DNA of 54,203 nucleotides from Bacteroidota bacterium (GTDB taxonomy: Bacteria > Bacteroidota > Bacteroidia > 2-12-FULL-35-15), in the NCBI GenBank assembly GCA_005772895.1, contig SXIH01000006.1, forward strand, positions 1 through 54,203. The letters are read 5' to 3'. Below are positions 16,629 to 25,232 of this stretch, one piece after another (position 1 is the first letter of the stretch; each line of letters begins with the position of its first letter). The translations under genes were made by a program, and so were the position numbers. The notes under the pieces are model-generated. The model searched no databases. It saw only the letters and a list, made by a program, of their open reading frames with translations, and was not told the DNA's origin.

Positions 16629-18158
16629 TTACTGAAATATTATTTTTGTAGTGTAAATATTTTGTTCTGTTGCTAATTCTATAAAATAAATTCCTTTAGG
16701 AGATTCCGAAAGATTAATTTCATTAGTATAAATCTGATTTAAGATTATTTCTCCAAGAATTGAATAGATTTTAATAGTTTTTATCTTTTCTTTTAAATTT
16801 GAATCATCAATTGCGAATTTTCCGTTAGATGGGTTGGGGAATATTCCTATTGAATTAGTAAAATAATTTTCTATAATATTTACTGGCAAGAAGTTGTAAC
16901 GAGCGAGTGCAAAATCTGTATCAGATCCGTTTTCTGAGTTTCCCGCTAGAATAATTTTTCCATCACTTTGTATGGCAATACCAAAGGCATTATCCTCAAG
17001 TCCGAATCCTGTAGTAACCATTCCATCTGAATCAAAACTATTATCAAAACTTCCATCTGAATTAAGTCTTGCCATTGAAAAGTCATTAAACCCTCCGATA
17101 TATGAACTACCAGCAACAATAATTTTGCCATCATTTTGAACCTTAACATCTTGTGGAGCATCATTAGTCAATCCTACACCAAATGTTAATAGTCCTGTTG
17201 TTGCAAATGTTGTATCTAAACTTCCATCTGTATTATATCGCGCAATAGCATAATCATAGTTTGTACCATCATAAACACTTCCTGCTAATAATATTTTATT
17301 ATCTGATTGTATTGTAATTGATTTTCCACTAGAATTTCCTGAGCTTCCAAAGGAGGTTGTAACAATTCCATCTGAATCAAAAGTTGAATCAAGACTCCCA
17401 TTTATATTAAATCTAAGAACTGCGAAATCATACTGTGTTCCATTATCACTTAATCCTCCAACTATTAATTTACCGTCTGACTGTATTTCTAAAGAAGCAA
17501 TTTGTGTGGTAAATCCTGGGACAAAAACTGAAACGATTCCATCAGCTTCAAATGTTGTATCTAGAGCACCATTATTCAAATACCTGATAATTGTAGGATA
17601 ATTTTCACCAAACGAAAAAGTGTTTCCAGCTATTACTATTTTATTATCATTCTGTATTTTAAGAGAATACCCCACATCACTCGTGGAAAAGTCAGCTGTA
17701 ACTTTCCCATCAAAATCAAAACTTGTATCTAAGCTTCCATCAATATTGTACCTAGTAATTGCATAATCAGATCCCAACCCATTTGTAGTTGTTCCGCCAG
17801 CGACAATTTTACCATCGGATTGTAAAGCAATTGATTTTGCAACTGAAGTTGCGCTAATACCTGTTGTTACTTTACCATCATAATCAAACGTTGTATCCAT
17901 ACTTCCATCATTGTTATGACGAGTCACAGCAAACCAGTAAAACCCACTTCCATTATCACTGGAGCCCGCAACTAATATTTTTCCATCAGGTTGAATGACA
18001 ATTCCTAATCCATTGTCGTTCGAACTTCCTATTGGAGCAATTACCTTACCACCTACCCCAAAAGTTAAGTCTAATGAACCAGATTGAGAATGGACAGAAT
18101 AAATTGTAAATAGAAAAAAAATTGAAGTAATGAAAATGTTTTTTGGAGTAGCTTTCAT
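16629..18158 (-). CDS. Delta-60 repeat protein with T9SS sorting domain
   Basis: 509 residues. A signal peptide (to about 24, ending VHSQ) leads into roughly seven delta-60-type repeats of 50-60 residues. Each contains a variant of GSLDTSFDFDGKV and IQSDGKIVAGG. The final 75 residues are a type A T9SS sorting domain starting IFPNPSNGKFAI and ending TTKIIF. Repeats of this kind usually form a beta-propeller-like fold; the partner is unknown. The gene converges on the CxxC protein gene, with 5 bases between the stops. The periodic DNA pattern here is explained by these protein repeats. Confidence 0.88.
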   Translation of the reverse strand: MKATPKNIFITSIFFLFTIYSVHSQSGSLDLTFGVGGKVIAPIGSSNDNGLGIVIQPDGKILVAGSSDNGSGFYWFAVTRHNNDGSMDTTFDYDGKVTTGISATSVAKSIALQSDGKIVAGGTTTNGLGSDYAITRYNIDGSLDTSFDFDGKVTADFSTSDVGYSLKIQNDNKIVIAGNTFSFGENYPTIIRYLNNGALDTTFEADGIVSVFVPGFTTQIASLEIQSDGKLIVGGLSDNGTQYDFAVLRFNINGSLDSTFDSDGIVTTSFGSSGNSSGKSITIQSDNKILLAGSVYDGTNYDYAIARYNTDGSLDTTFATTGLLTFGVGLTNDAPQDVKVQNDGKIIVAGSSYIGGFNDFSMARLNSDGSFDNSFDSDGMVTTGFGLEDNAFGIAIQSDGKIILAGNSENGSDTDFALARYNFLPVNIIENYFTNSIGIFPNPSNGKFAIDDSNLKEKIKTIKIYSILGEIILNQIYTNEINLSESPKGIYFIELATEQNIYTTKIIFQ

Positions 18159-18258
18159 GATTTTTGGTTAAAGTTGTGAATGTCTGACAATTTTATTGTA
18201 AGAAGGTTTAATGGAGCCCAATATTCTCTTAAGTATATTAAAAGGAGTGCAATCAGGC

Positions 18259-20364
18259 TTAAATCTTCAATCCAATAATAACCACATCATCCACCTGCTC
18301 CAAAGGTCCTTTCCAATCATCAAAGGTTTTTTCAATTTTGTTTTGCTGATGATCGATTGAATCGGATGAAATAACAGTAAGTAATTCTTTTAATTTTTTG
18401 TATTTAAATTTCTTGCCTTGTGCTCCACCAAACTGGTCGGCATAGCCATCGCTGTATAAGTATACACAATCACCTTTTTTTAATTGTACAGTATGGTTTT
18501 GGTAGTTGTCTACCTTCCCATCTAAGTTCACACCAATTGGAAATTTATCCGCTTTTATTTCGTTGAAAATGCCATTTACAACAAAGTATAAAGAGTTAAA
18601 TGCTCCCGCATATTGTAATTCTAATGTTTTTAAATTGAGAGAACACAAAGATAAATCCATTCCATCTTTAACACCTTTTCCTGTTTCAGATTGTCGCAAT
18701 GTTTTTGTAACACCTGCATCTAAATGTTTCAAAATTTCAGATGGTTTTGTTAAACCCACTTCATTAACTGCTTGTGTTAAAAGATTAAATCCAACCACAC
18801 TCATTAATGCTCCTGGAACTCCATGTCCTGTACAATCCACTGCAGCAAAACAAACAGTATCATTTTTTTGTTCGATCCAATAAAAATCTCCACTTACTAT
18901 ATCTTTTGGGCGATAAAAAATAAAACTTTGGGGCAATATTTTTTTCCAATGATCAACCGGTGGTAAAATAGATTCCTGAATTCGTTTGGCGTAATTAATA
19001 CTATCGGTAATTTCCTTTTTTTGTTGTGTTATTTCTGTATTTTGATGTTCCAATAAATCGTTTGCTTTTTGTTTTAATTTATATCTGTTAAATAAAAATG
19101 CTGTAAGTAAAAGCACTAACAAAACAGCTGTACAAGACACTACCAGCCATAATTTATTTTTATTTAGTTGCAACTCTTTTATCTCATCATTTTTTGTTAG
19201 TAGCTCAATTTCTTTTTGTTTTTTCTCACTCTCATATTTTGTTTGAAGTTCATTTAATTGTCTGCTTGATTCAGCATTGTAAATAGAATCTTTCACAGCC
19301 ATTAATAAAGTTTGGTACTCAAACGCTTTCGGATAATTGTTTTGATTTGCCGATGCCAAGGCCATCGATTCATATCCTTTTTCAAGCAAGTCTTTAGATC
19401 CAATTTCTTTTCCTATTCGTAAGGCTTTATTATAGTATTCAAACCCCTTTTCGTATTGATTTCTTGAGCAATAATTAGAACCCATGCTAAACAACGAAAC
19501 CGCCAATCCATATTTATCTTTCAATTTTTTTCGAAGTTCAAGCGATTGCTCAAAATACGCAAATGCTTTATCAAATAAGTTCTGTGATTCGTAAACACTT
19601 CCAATATTATTTAAAGTTAAAGCCATTCCATTATCATCATGGTTTTCTTTTCTAACTGCAAGTGCCAAAAAATAATACTCTAAACTTTTTTCGTAGTCCG
19701 CTTTAAGCTTATAAACTAGACCTATATTATGGAGTGAGCTGCCAACTCCTTTTTTATTATTGATTTCTTTTTTAATTTTTAAAGATCGATTATGAAATTC
19801 CAATGCCTCCTCATACTTGCCTTGTGTCTGGTATATTAAAGCAATATTGTTGAGTGTACTTCCCATTTGCCATTTACCTTTTTCAGAATTTTCTACAAGT
19901 TTCAGGGATTCGATATAATATTTTAATGCTTTATTATATTCTGTTCTGTCGTCATAAATTAAACCAATATTGTTTAATGCAACTGCAAGTTTTGGCTTAT
20001 CCTTTAATTGTTCTGCAATTTTTCGTGAAATTTCATGATGGGCCAATGCACCATCATAATTACTGCTATAATACAATGTCAAGCCAAGCACATTGTGAGA
20101 ATTCATTTCACCAGCTTTGTAATTTAATTTTACAGATAAGTCTAATGCCTCGTTTGCATACTGCGTGGCCAAAGTTGAGTCGGAAGTAATATACTCATGC
20201 CCTATTTCATTGAGCAATTTTATTTTTAATGTGTCGTGAATTGCAGGAGTAAGTAGCTTTTTTAAGCTGTCAACCACAATTTGTGATTTTTGGGCAGATA
20301 AAGAGTTGCACAATAAAGCTATTGAAAACAATACCAAAACCGCTTTATGAATTATCTTTTTCAT
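18259..20364 (-). CDS. TPR-containing SpoIIE/RsbU-type (PPM) phosphatase, copy A
   Basis: 701 residues: an exported N-terminal sensor and a cytoplasmic serine/threonine phosphatase. A signal peptide to about residue 24 is followed by about seven TPRs (NNIGLIYDDRTEYNKALKYY and similar), a membrane helix near 402-424, and a coiled-coil linker. The linker ends in DSINYAKRIQESILPP, after which comes the phosphatase domain. Metal-binding aspartates are visible in SGDFY (D493), AVDCTGHGVPGA (D510), YSDGYADQFGG and QVDDVVII near the end. Such phosphatases usually reset an anti-sigma-factor antagonist, but no such partner is in the window. The ATG at 20364 is chosen over a TTG at 20382, which lies in the promoter box. 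It is divergent from the lipoprotein gene at 20495. Confidence 0.9.
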   Translation of the reverse strand: MKKIIHKAVLVLFSIALLCNSLSAQKSQIVVDSLKKLLTPAIHDTLKIKLLNEIGHEYITSDSTLATQYANEALDLSVKLNYKAGEMNSHNVLGLTLYYSSNYDGALAHHEISRKIAEQLKDKPKLAVALNNIGLIYDDRTEYNKALKYYIESLKLVENSEKGKWQMGSTLNNIALIYQTQGKYEEALEFHNRSLKIKKEINNKKGVGSSLHNIGLVYKLKADYEKSLEYYFLALAVRKENHDDNGMALTLNNIGSVYESQNLFDKAFAYFEQSLELRKKLKDKYGLAVSLFSMGSNYCSRNQYEKGFEYYNKALRIGKEIGSKDLLEKGYESMALASANQNNYPKAFEYQTLLMAVKDSIYNAESSRQLNELQTKYESEKKQKEIELLTKNDEIKELQLNKNKLWLVVSCTAVLLVLLLTAFLFNRYKLKQKANDLLEHQNTEITQQKKEITDSINYAKRIQESILPPVDHWKKILPQSFIFYRPKDIVSGDFYWIEQKNDTVCFAAVDCTGHGVPGALMSVVGFNLLTQAVNEVGLTKPSEILKHLDAGVTKTLRQSETGKGVKDGMDLSLCSLNLKTLELQYAGAFNSLYFVVNGIFNEIKADKFPIGVNLDGKVDNYQNHTVQLKKGDCVYLYSDGYADQFGGAQGKKFKYKKLKELLTVISSDSIDHQQNKIEKTFDDWKGPLEQVDDVVIIGLKI

Positions 20365-20379
20365 CTTTAATTTACTTCT

Positions 20380-20409
20380 CAAATATACTAATAGTAGGTA
20401 TTGCTACAA
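20380..20409 (-). promoter_or_regulatory. Promoter of phosphatase copy A
   Basis: On the minus strand, TTG (20409-20407), exactly 19 bases, and TATATTTG (20387-20380) match the Bacteroidota consensus fully. The -7 box ends 15 bases before the ATG at 20364. Confidence 0.75.
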
Positions 20410-20460
20410 CAAATAAGGCTAATCTAAATACATTTAAAAAAAATACCATATATTTGATTG

Positions 20461-20468
20461 TATTTTTG
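20461..20468 (+). promoter_or_regulatory. TAnnTTTG element before the lipoprotein gene
   Basis: TATTTTTG lies 26 bases before the ATG at 20495. Another perfect box, TATATTTG, is at 20449-20456. Neither has a clear -33 TTG. Confidence 0.4.
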
Positions 20469-20494
20469 CAATAACCTGTTAAAACCCAGTAACT

Positions 20495-21397
20495 ATGGTA
20501 ATAAATTCAATCTTTAAGAATGCTGTTAAAGGCGGCATTATTTTGTCGGCCATTCTATTGGCAAGTTGTAGTTCTGAATCAAGTGATAATGGGGATGGAA
20601 GCGATTCTATTCCTGTAATAGATTCTGTTCCAAAACATCGTGCTGAAAACGCATTTTATTCCATTCCATCTCCTATTCAATTAGGACAAATGTTACAGCG
20701 CGCTGGAGCAACATACGATAAGAAAGTGTTGAACCCAAGCGATAACGCTGCAAAATATGCTAACATGGATAGCAAAGCGTTGAACTTAGGTGTGTTTGGT
20801 GCTGACCTTAGTTATTCTGCTGTTTTTAATCAGCCACAGGAAGTTATGTCATATTTAACCAGTTCTAAAAAATTGGCTGAAGAGTTAGGCATTACAACTA
20901 GTTTCTCGGCTTCGGTAATGGAGCGAATGGAAAAAAATACCGGTAACCGCGATTCTTTGCTTTATATTATTTCGGAATTGTTTTTGAGTTCAAATGAAGC
21001 ATTGAAAGAAAACGATCAGTCACATATTTCTGTTTTAGTTTTAGCAGGAGGTTTTATTGAGGGAATGTATGTTGGGACACAAGTTGCAAAAACGGTAAAA
21101 GACAACAAAGCAATTTATGCACGTATTGGTGAATTCAGAGGTTCACTCAATAATTTAATTATGTTGGTGAGCACCGTTAATAATTCAGACGTTTCTGAAG
21201 TATTAACAGATTTACGTAGCATTAAAGCAGTGTATGATGAAAGTGCTGTAACAGAAGAAAAAGCAGTAACTTCAGTAGATACTACAAAAAAAGTAATGAC
21301 CATTGGCGGAAAATCAAACTATAAATTATCCAATGAACAAATTGAAAAAATTACTTCATTGGTAGCAGGTATCAGAGCTAAAATTATTAAACCTTAA
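20495..21397 (+). CDS. Conserved-looking lipoprotein of unknown function
   Basis: 300 residues. A signal with lipobox LASC (near residue 24) is followed by an acidic Ser/Asp-rich spacer. An all-alpha body then begins HRAENAFYSIPSPIQLGQML and runs to the end, with few strands predicted by eye. The body has VLVLAGGFIEGMYVGTQVAK and a C-terminal helix LSNEQIEKITSLVAGIRAKI. I do not recognise the family. A small secreted protein gene follows after 11 bases, and the pair sits between two TPR-SpoIIE phosphatase genes, divergent from one and convergent with the other. It may act in the periplasm. Confidence 0.75.
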   Translation: MVINSIFKNAVKGGIILSAILLASCSSESSDNGDGSDSIPVIDSVPKHRAENAFYSIPSPIQLGQMLQRAGATYDKKVLNPSDNAAKYANMDSKALNLGVFGADLSYSAVFNQPQEVMSYLTSSKKLAEELGITTSFSASVMERMEKNTGNRDSLLYIISELFLSSNEALKENDQSHISVLVLAGGFIEGMYVGTQVAKTVKDNKAIYARIGEFRGSLNNLIMLVSTVNNSDVSEVLTDLRSIKAVYDESAVTEEKAVTSVDTTKKVMTIGGKSNYKLSNEQIEKITSLVAGIRAKIIKP

Positions 21398-21408
21398 ATC
21401 CCTCAGTT

Positions 21409-21828
21409 ATGAAAAATATTTTAAGAATACTTTTTATAGTATTAGTATACAATACAGCTAGCTACGGGCAATGTAACGGTTTTGCCAAAAAAAGTTTAGC
21501 TAAACTAAAACCGTATTTAAATACTCAACAAGTGTTTAGTACTGTTTTATTAAATGGAGACAAAACGCAACTTTCATCCACTTTTTACTATGGAGATGAA
21601 TATCGTTTGCTAATTACTGCTGATGATAAGCTTGGAAAAATTCAGTTGAACATTAAAGATTCACAAGGGAATGTTGTTTTCACAACAAAAGCTTACGGAA
21701 CCATTATGTGGGATTTTAATGTAGAATCTACTCAGGATTTAACGTTGGAGGTTGTTACTCCTGAAGCACCAGCTGGGCAAACAGAAGACAAAAGCGGCTG
21801 TGTGGCTATTGTGATTGGGTTTAAATAA
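21409..21828 (+). CDS. Small secreted beta-rich protein of unknown function
   Basis: 139 residues. A signal peptide cleaved after SYGQ (near residue 20) is followed by CNGFAKKSLAKLKPYL. A beta-rich part then runs through GDEYRLLITADDKLGKIQLNIKD, MWDFNVESTQDLTLEVVTP and SGCVAIVIGF. The two Cys in the mature part could form a disulfide. It is paired with the lipoprotein 11 bases upstream and ends at a bidirectional terminator. I cannot name its family. Confidence 0.75.
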   Translation: MKNILRILFIVLVYNTASYGQCNGFAKKSLAKLKPYLNTQQVFSTVLLNGDKTQLSSTFYYGDEYRLLITADDKLGKIQLNIKDSQGNVVFTTKAYGTIMWDFNVESTQDLTLEVVTPEAPAGQTEDKSGCVAIVIGFK

Positions 21829-21846
21829 AAAGACCTATTATTAATT

Positions 21847-21878
21847 AAATCCCCTTGTTTTTACAGGGGGATTTTTTT
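21847..21878. terminator. Bidirectional terminator
   Basis: AAATCCCC-TTG...CAG-GGGGATTT forms a stem of about 8 bp with a T-rich loop. It is flanked by A/T-rich tracts on both sides (TTTTTTT on the plus strand), between the secreted protein gene and the converging phosphatase copy B. Confidence 0.8.
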
Positions 21879-21972
21879 ATAGTCTAAGGCCTATATACAA
21901 ACATCCCTTCAACTATGCTCTGGGCAGGCTGACTCGTTTATATTATAGTCTAAGGCCTATAATACAAACATC
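21877..21972. repeat. Direct repeat of a gene's 3' end flanking a family C-like element
   Basis: TTATAGTCTAAGGCCTAT plus (A)ATACAAACATC occurs at 21877-21905 (29 bases) and again at 21943-21972 (30 bases, one extra A). The second copy is the last nine codons and stop of phosphatase copy B. The 37 bases between them read CCTTCAACTATGCTCTGGGC then AGGCTGACTCG, a degenerate reverse-strand family C element. Confidence 0.85.
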
Positions 21973-24048
21973 GTCTATCTGCTCCAAATTCCCTTTCCAT
22001 TTTTCAAAAATATTTTCTAGTTTTATTTTTTGCTGCTCGCATGGAAGAGAGGCGTTTTTTAATAATACATCTTTCAGTTGCTTAGACTTGAATTTTTTTC
22101 CCTTTGCACCACCAAATTGATCTGCAAACCCATCAGTGAATAAAAATAGTGAGTCACCTTTTTTTAAATTTAAAGTGTTTGTTTTAAAAGGAACCGGTTT
22201 TTCTGTTTTGCCGATGGCTTGTTTGTCCGGACTGATTTCATGAATATCTCCATCAGAAACATAATACAATGCATTGTTTGCACCTGCCCATTTTACTTCA
22301 ACCACTTCATTATTATCTTTTGATCTCGCAATCGAACATAAGGAAATATCCATTCCATCTTTTACATCTTTATCGCTTCTGGAAAATGTTTCTAAAACCA
22401 ATTCCCTTGCTTTGTCCAAAATCTTACCTGGTTCAGTAATGCCAAATTCTAGAGTGGTACGATTTAATGCATTGCTACAAACCACACTTACCATTGCTCC
22501 TGGAACTCCGTGTCCCGTACAATCTGCTGCAGCTATTAGAATAAGTTTGGAGTCTGGATCCCGATAGCTATCGGGATGGAGTTGGGAGTTCTGTGGTTTC
22601 ATGTCATTTTTTTTCTCCGTTCTCCGTTCTTCTGACTCCGAACTAACAACTTCCATCCAATAAAAATCTCCTGCAACAATATCTTTTGGTTTATACAAAA
22701 TGAAGGATTCCGACAAATGTTGTTTTACAAAACTGCTTGGTGGAAGAATAGCTTCTTGTAAACGCTTTGCATAATTGATAGAATCCAATATTTCTTTTTG
22801 TTTTTCTTCAACAATGTGTTTTTGGTGTTCAATAGTTATTTTTTGTGAACGTGTAATACGCAATCTGTTAACTACAAAAAGAGTAAACAATATAACTAAT
22901 ATTAAACCAACTGCAATAGAATAACTGATTACTTTTTGTTTTTTTTCCTGCTCAGTGGCAATAGCAATTATTTTTTCTTGTTCTTTTTCGTCAAGTGCTT
23001 TTTGCTTTTCATAATTATATTGCATTTCTGTTCGCATCAATTCTGTTTTGTTTTCTTCGCTTACAATGCTGTCTCTTAATTTAATTGTTAATTCATGCAT
23101 CTCCAATGCATCTCTGTATTTTCCAGTCGTTTTATAACTTTCAAATAATGCCTGGCTGGCATTTTTTGTAGTTGTGATTGTCCCTAATTGATTGCCGAGA
23201 GCCAGTGCTTTTTTTGTGAATTCAATACCTTTATCTAGCATTCCTTGTTTATTGAAGGTAATACCAATGTTGAGGTAACAAACGGCAATCCCAGCACTAT
23301 CACCAATCTTTTCTTTTAGTTTCATACTCTTCAGATAAAATTTCTGAGCTTTTGCATATTCCCCATGTTCCGAATAAATAGATCCAATATTATTGAGTGA
23401 AATAGAAGCTCCTTTTTTATTTCCGATTTTTTCGCGGATGGCCAAACTTTTAAAAGAATAATCCAATGCTTTTTCAAAATTTCCTAATAGATTATAAATG
23501 TTGCTAATATTGTTATAGCACATTGCCAACCCTTGCTCATCTTTTATTTCTTCTCTGATTTTTATACTTTGGTTATAATAATCCAATGCTTTTGTATTAT
23601 CTCCTTGGTCGCTGTATACATTTCCAATATTATTCAGAGAGGTTGCCATTCCTCCCTTGTTCCCTGTTTCTTCATCAATCTTCAGGCTTTGAGTATAACA
23701 CTCAATGGCTTTTGGAACATCGCCTTTGTTGTCATAATAGTTTCCGATGTTATTTATGCTTTTACTTAACATCTTTCGGTAAAAATTTTTCTCTTTGAGA
23801 TTCATTTTCCCTTTCATCAATCCTTGCTCACATATTTTTTTTATCTGCTCGCTTAAACTGAGATCCAGTTCTGCATCAGTCAAATAAATAATGTCATCCC
23901 ACTCTTGTAAAGCCTTTATTTTAATTGTGTCATGAGCAGCTGTTTTTGAAAGTAATTTCAAAGAATCAATTACTTTTTTTTCAGACTCATTTTGAGCTAA
24001 CCCTGGCAGAAAAATGAATGGAAGTATGTATAAAAGAATTGTTTTCAT
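21943..24048 (-). CDS. TPR-containing SpoIIE/RsbU-type (PPM) phosphatase, copy B
   Basis: 701 residues, with the same design as copy A. A signal peptide (to GLAQ, residue 19) is followed by seven or so TPRs (NNIGNVYSDQGDNTKALDYY and similar), a membrane helix near 376-395, the linker DSINYAKRLQEAILPP, then the phosphatase domain. The domain shows AGDFYWMEV, AADCTGHGVPGAMVSV, FTDGFADQFGG and QIDDVCIIG. Between FYWMEV and the catalytic AADCTGHG lie about 31 residues absent from copy A; they are Ser/Glu/Asp-rich and encoded by dispersed repeats read in frame (22550-22650). The metal ligands are kept, so activity is plausible. The stop lies in a duplicated 30-base segment. Confidence 0.9.
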   Translation of the reverse strand: MKTILLYILPFIFLPGLAQNESEKKVIDSLKLLSKTAAHDTIKIKALQEWDDIIYLTDAELDLSLSEQIKKICEQGLMKGKMNLKEKNFYRKMLSKSINNIGNYYDNKGDVPKAIECYTQSLKIDEETGNKGGMATSLNNIGNVYSDQGDNTKALDYYNQSIKIREEIKDEQGLAMCYNNISNIYNLLGNFEKALDYSFKSLAIREKIGNKKGASISLNNIGSIYSEHGEYAKAQKFYLKSMKLKEKIGDSAGIAVCYLNIGITFNKQGMLDKGIEFTKKALALGNQLGTITTTKNASQALFESYKTTGKYRDALEMHELTIKLRDSIVSEENKTELMRTEMQYNYEKQKALDEKEQEKIIAIATEQEKKQKVISYSIAVGLILVILFTLFVVNRLRITRSQKITIEHQKHIVEEKQKEILDSINYAKRLQEAILPPSSFVKQHLSESFILYKPKDIVAGDFYWMEVVSSESEERRTEKKNDMKPQNSQLHPDSYRDPDSKLILIAAADCTGHGVPGAMVSVVCSNALNRTTLEFGITEPGKILDKARELVLETFSRSDKDVKDGMDISLCSIARSKDNNEVVEVKWAGANNALYYVSDGDIHEISPDKQAIGKTEKPVPFKTNTLNLKKGDSLFLFTDGFADQFGGAKGKKFKSKQLKDVLLKNASLPCEQQKIKLENIFEKWKGNLEQIDDVCIIGLRL
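22558..22577. repeat. Dispersed palindrome family B, inside phosphatase copy B
   Basis: ATCCCGATAGCTATCGGGAT is a perfect 20-base palindrome, identical to those at 44462 and 52812. On the gene strand it is read in frame as DSYRDPD. Confidence 0.92.
22614..22644. repeat. Dispersed repeat family D, inside phosphatase copy B
   Basis: Repeating CTCCGTTCT / CTCCGAACT units, read in frame on the minus strand as SSESEERRTE. It resembles the copies in metH (31274-31301) and before the dipeptidase gene (45938-45965). Confidence 0.65.
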
Positions 24049-24164
24049 TGTTATAAATATATAAAAAAATAGTTTAAATAAAAGTCCTTTAAATAGTAGG
24101 AAATTTTAGATGAGAATGACCCAAATGAGCCTATAATCAGCGTTTTACCTGTCTCTTTTTTTCT

Positions 24165-24172
24165 TATATTTG
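24165..24172 (+). promoter_or_regulatory. Promoter -7 box of the riboswitch operon
   Basis: TATATTTG is a perfect -7 match placed 18 bases before the riboswitch P1 stem; TTTT at 24143-24146 may act as a weak -33 element. The position fits transcription starting just before the aptamer. Confidence 0.6.
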
Positions 24173-24187
24173 TATCAGTTCTTTAAT

Positions 24188-24366
24188 AGCTTATCAAGAA
24201 AGGCGGAGGGACAGACCCGAAGATGCCTTAGCAACCTTCTGAAAAGAAACGGTGCTAATTCCTGTCTTGTTAAATACCAAGAACAGATAAGTCAGAGTAA
24301 TATTTTTGAAATTTTTAACACAAAATAATATAACTCCTCTGACTGTAAAAGTGAGAGGAGTTTTTA
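24188..24366 (+). ncRNA. SAM-I (S-box) riboswitch with transcription terminator
   Basis: The aptamer has the SAM-I core: P1 strand CTTATC (24190-24195) pairing with GATAAG (24286-24291), AAGGCGGAGGGACAGACCC with the kink-turn GGAC/GACC region, TTAGCAACC pairing with GGTGCTAA, and a P4 arm CTGTCTTG/CAAGAACAG. The expression platform can be read directly. Terminator arms AACTCCTCT (24332-24340) and AGAGGAGTT (24354-24362) are followed by T's. The antiterminator AGTCAGAG (24290-24297) is complementary to CTCTGACT (24337-24344) and overlaps P1. So SAM should stabilise P1 and allow termination; low SAM should allow read-through into the methyltransferase-TPR-TPR-metH genes. Confidence 0.95.
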
Positions 24367-24398
24367 TTTAAAAAAAGTTCTTCCGATATTCCTTCTCT

Positions 24399-24423
24399 TG
24401 TCACCCTGAGCGGAGTCGAATGG
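24399..24423 (+). repeat. Dispersed repeat family C, copy in the riboswitch leader
   Basis: CACCCTGAGCGGAGTCGAA is identical over its core to the copies at 37612 and 52842. It lies between the riboswitch terminator and the methyltransferase ATG. GTGTCCGAAGGACGGATGAGG directly behind it (24434-24454) may be a further repeat. Confidence 0.88.
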
Positions 24424-24454
24424 GTGGAGAAGGTGTCCGAAGGACGGATGAGGC

Positions 24455-25231
24455 ATGGACACATTAGATCGTTTTTCAAATCGTGTAGACAACTACATAA
24501 AGTTCCGACCGGATTATCCGGTTGAGATTATCGCTTTTTTAAAACAACAAGGTTTTTTAAAACGTGATAGTATGATTGCAGATATTGGTTCGGGTACAGG
24601 CATCTCATCCGAACTGTTTTTGAAAGAAGGATACAAGGTGATTGGTGTGGAACCCAACAAAGAAATGCGTGAAGCAGCAGAAAGATTATTAAAGTCATAT
24701 CCGAATTTTAAAAGTATTGATGCCACAGCAGAAAATACAGGATTAGAGAATGGTAGTGTAGATTTGATAGTTGCCGGACAAGCGTTTCATTGGTTTGATA
24801 AAGAAAAATGTAAGGAAGAATTTAAACGGATTCTGAAGCCCGGTGGTTTAGTAGTATTAATGTGGAACGACAGAAGAACAGATACTACACAATTTTTACA
24901 GGCTTACGAAGATTTTATAAAAATGTTTGCAACTGATTATTTACAAGTAAACCATAAGAACATAGATGAAAAAATATTTAACAGTTTTTTTACGAACCTG
25001 CATGCCGGTAAGGAAGGGGATTACAAAATGGAATCATTTTTAAATTACCAATATTTTGATTTGGCAGGATTAAAAGGAAGAATACTATCATCCTCTTATA
25101 TGCCTGCAGAAGGCCATAAAGATTTTGATTTTATGATGAGCGTTTTGAAAAAAATATTTACACGTTTTGCAGAGGACGGCAAGGTCACGATTGAATACGA
25201 TACCAAATTATATTTCGGAAAGATAAAATAG
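24455..25231 (+). CDS. Class I SAM-dependent methyltransferase
   Basis: 258-residue Rossmann-fold methyltransferase of the methyltransferase-11/UbiE-like type. SAM-binding motif I is ADIGSGTG (residues 43-50), with the acidic end of strand 2 in VIGVEP. The post-motif regions are GSVDLIVAGQAFHWFDKEKCKEEFKRILKPGG and VVLMWN. AFHW followed by RILKPGG resembles trans-aconitate-like or yeast Crg1-like enzymes; the substrate is unknown. It is the first gene after the SAM riboswitch, so an SAM-consuming enzyme appears to be made when SAM is low, which is unexpected. The ATG falls right after a dispersed repeat. Confidence 0.88.
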   Translation: MDTLDRFSNRVDNYIKFRPDYPVEIIAFLKQQGFLKRDSMIADIGSGTGISSELFLKEGYKVIGVEPNKEMREAAERLLKSYPNFKSIDATAENTGLENGSVDLIVAGQAFHWFDKEKCKEEFKRILKPGGLVVLMWNDRRTDTTQFLQAYEDFIKMFATDYLQVNHKNIDEKIFNSFFTNLHAGKEGDYKMESFLNYQYFDLAGLKGRILSSSYMPAEGHKDFDFMMSVLKKIFTRFAEDGKVTIEYDTKLYFGKIK

Positions 25232-25232
25232 A

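Noticed and set aside
16629-18158. Regular DNA periodicity that could suggest a tandem repeat or CRISPR-like array
   Set aside because: Explained by delta-60 protein repeats; spacing and sequence vary, and no cas genes are present.
24049-24164. Promoter for phosphatase copy B on the minus strand
   Set aside because: No CAAAnnTA match at a useful distance from the ATG at 24048.
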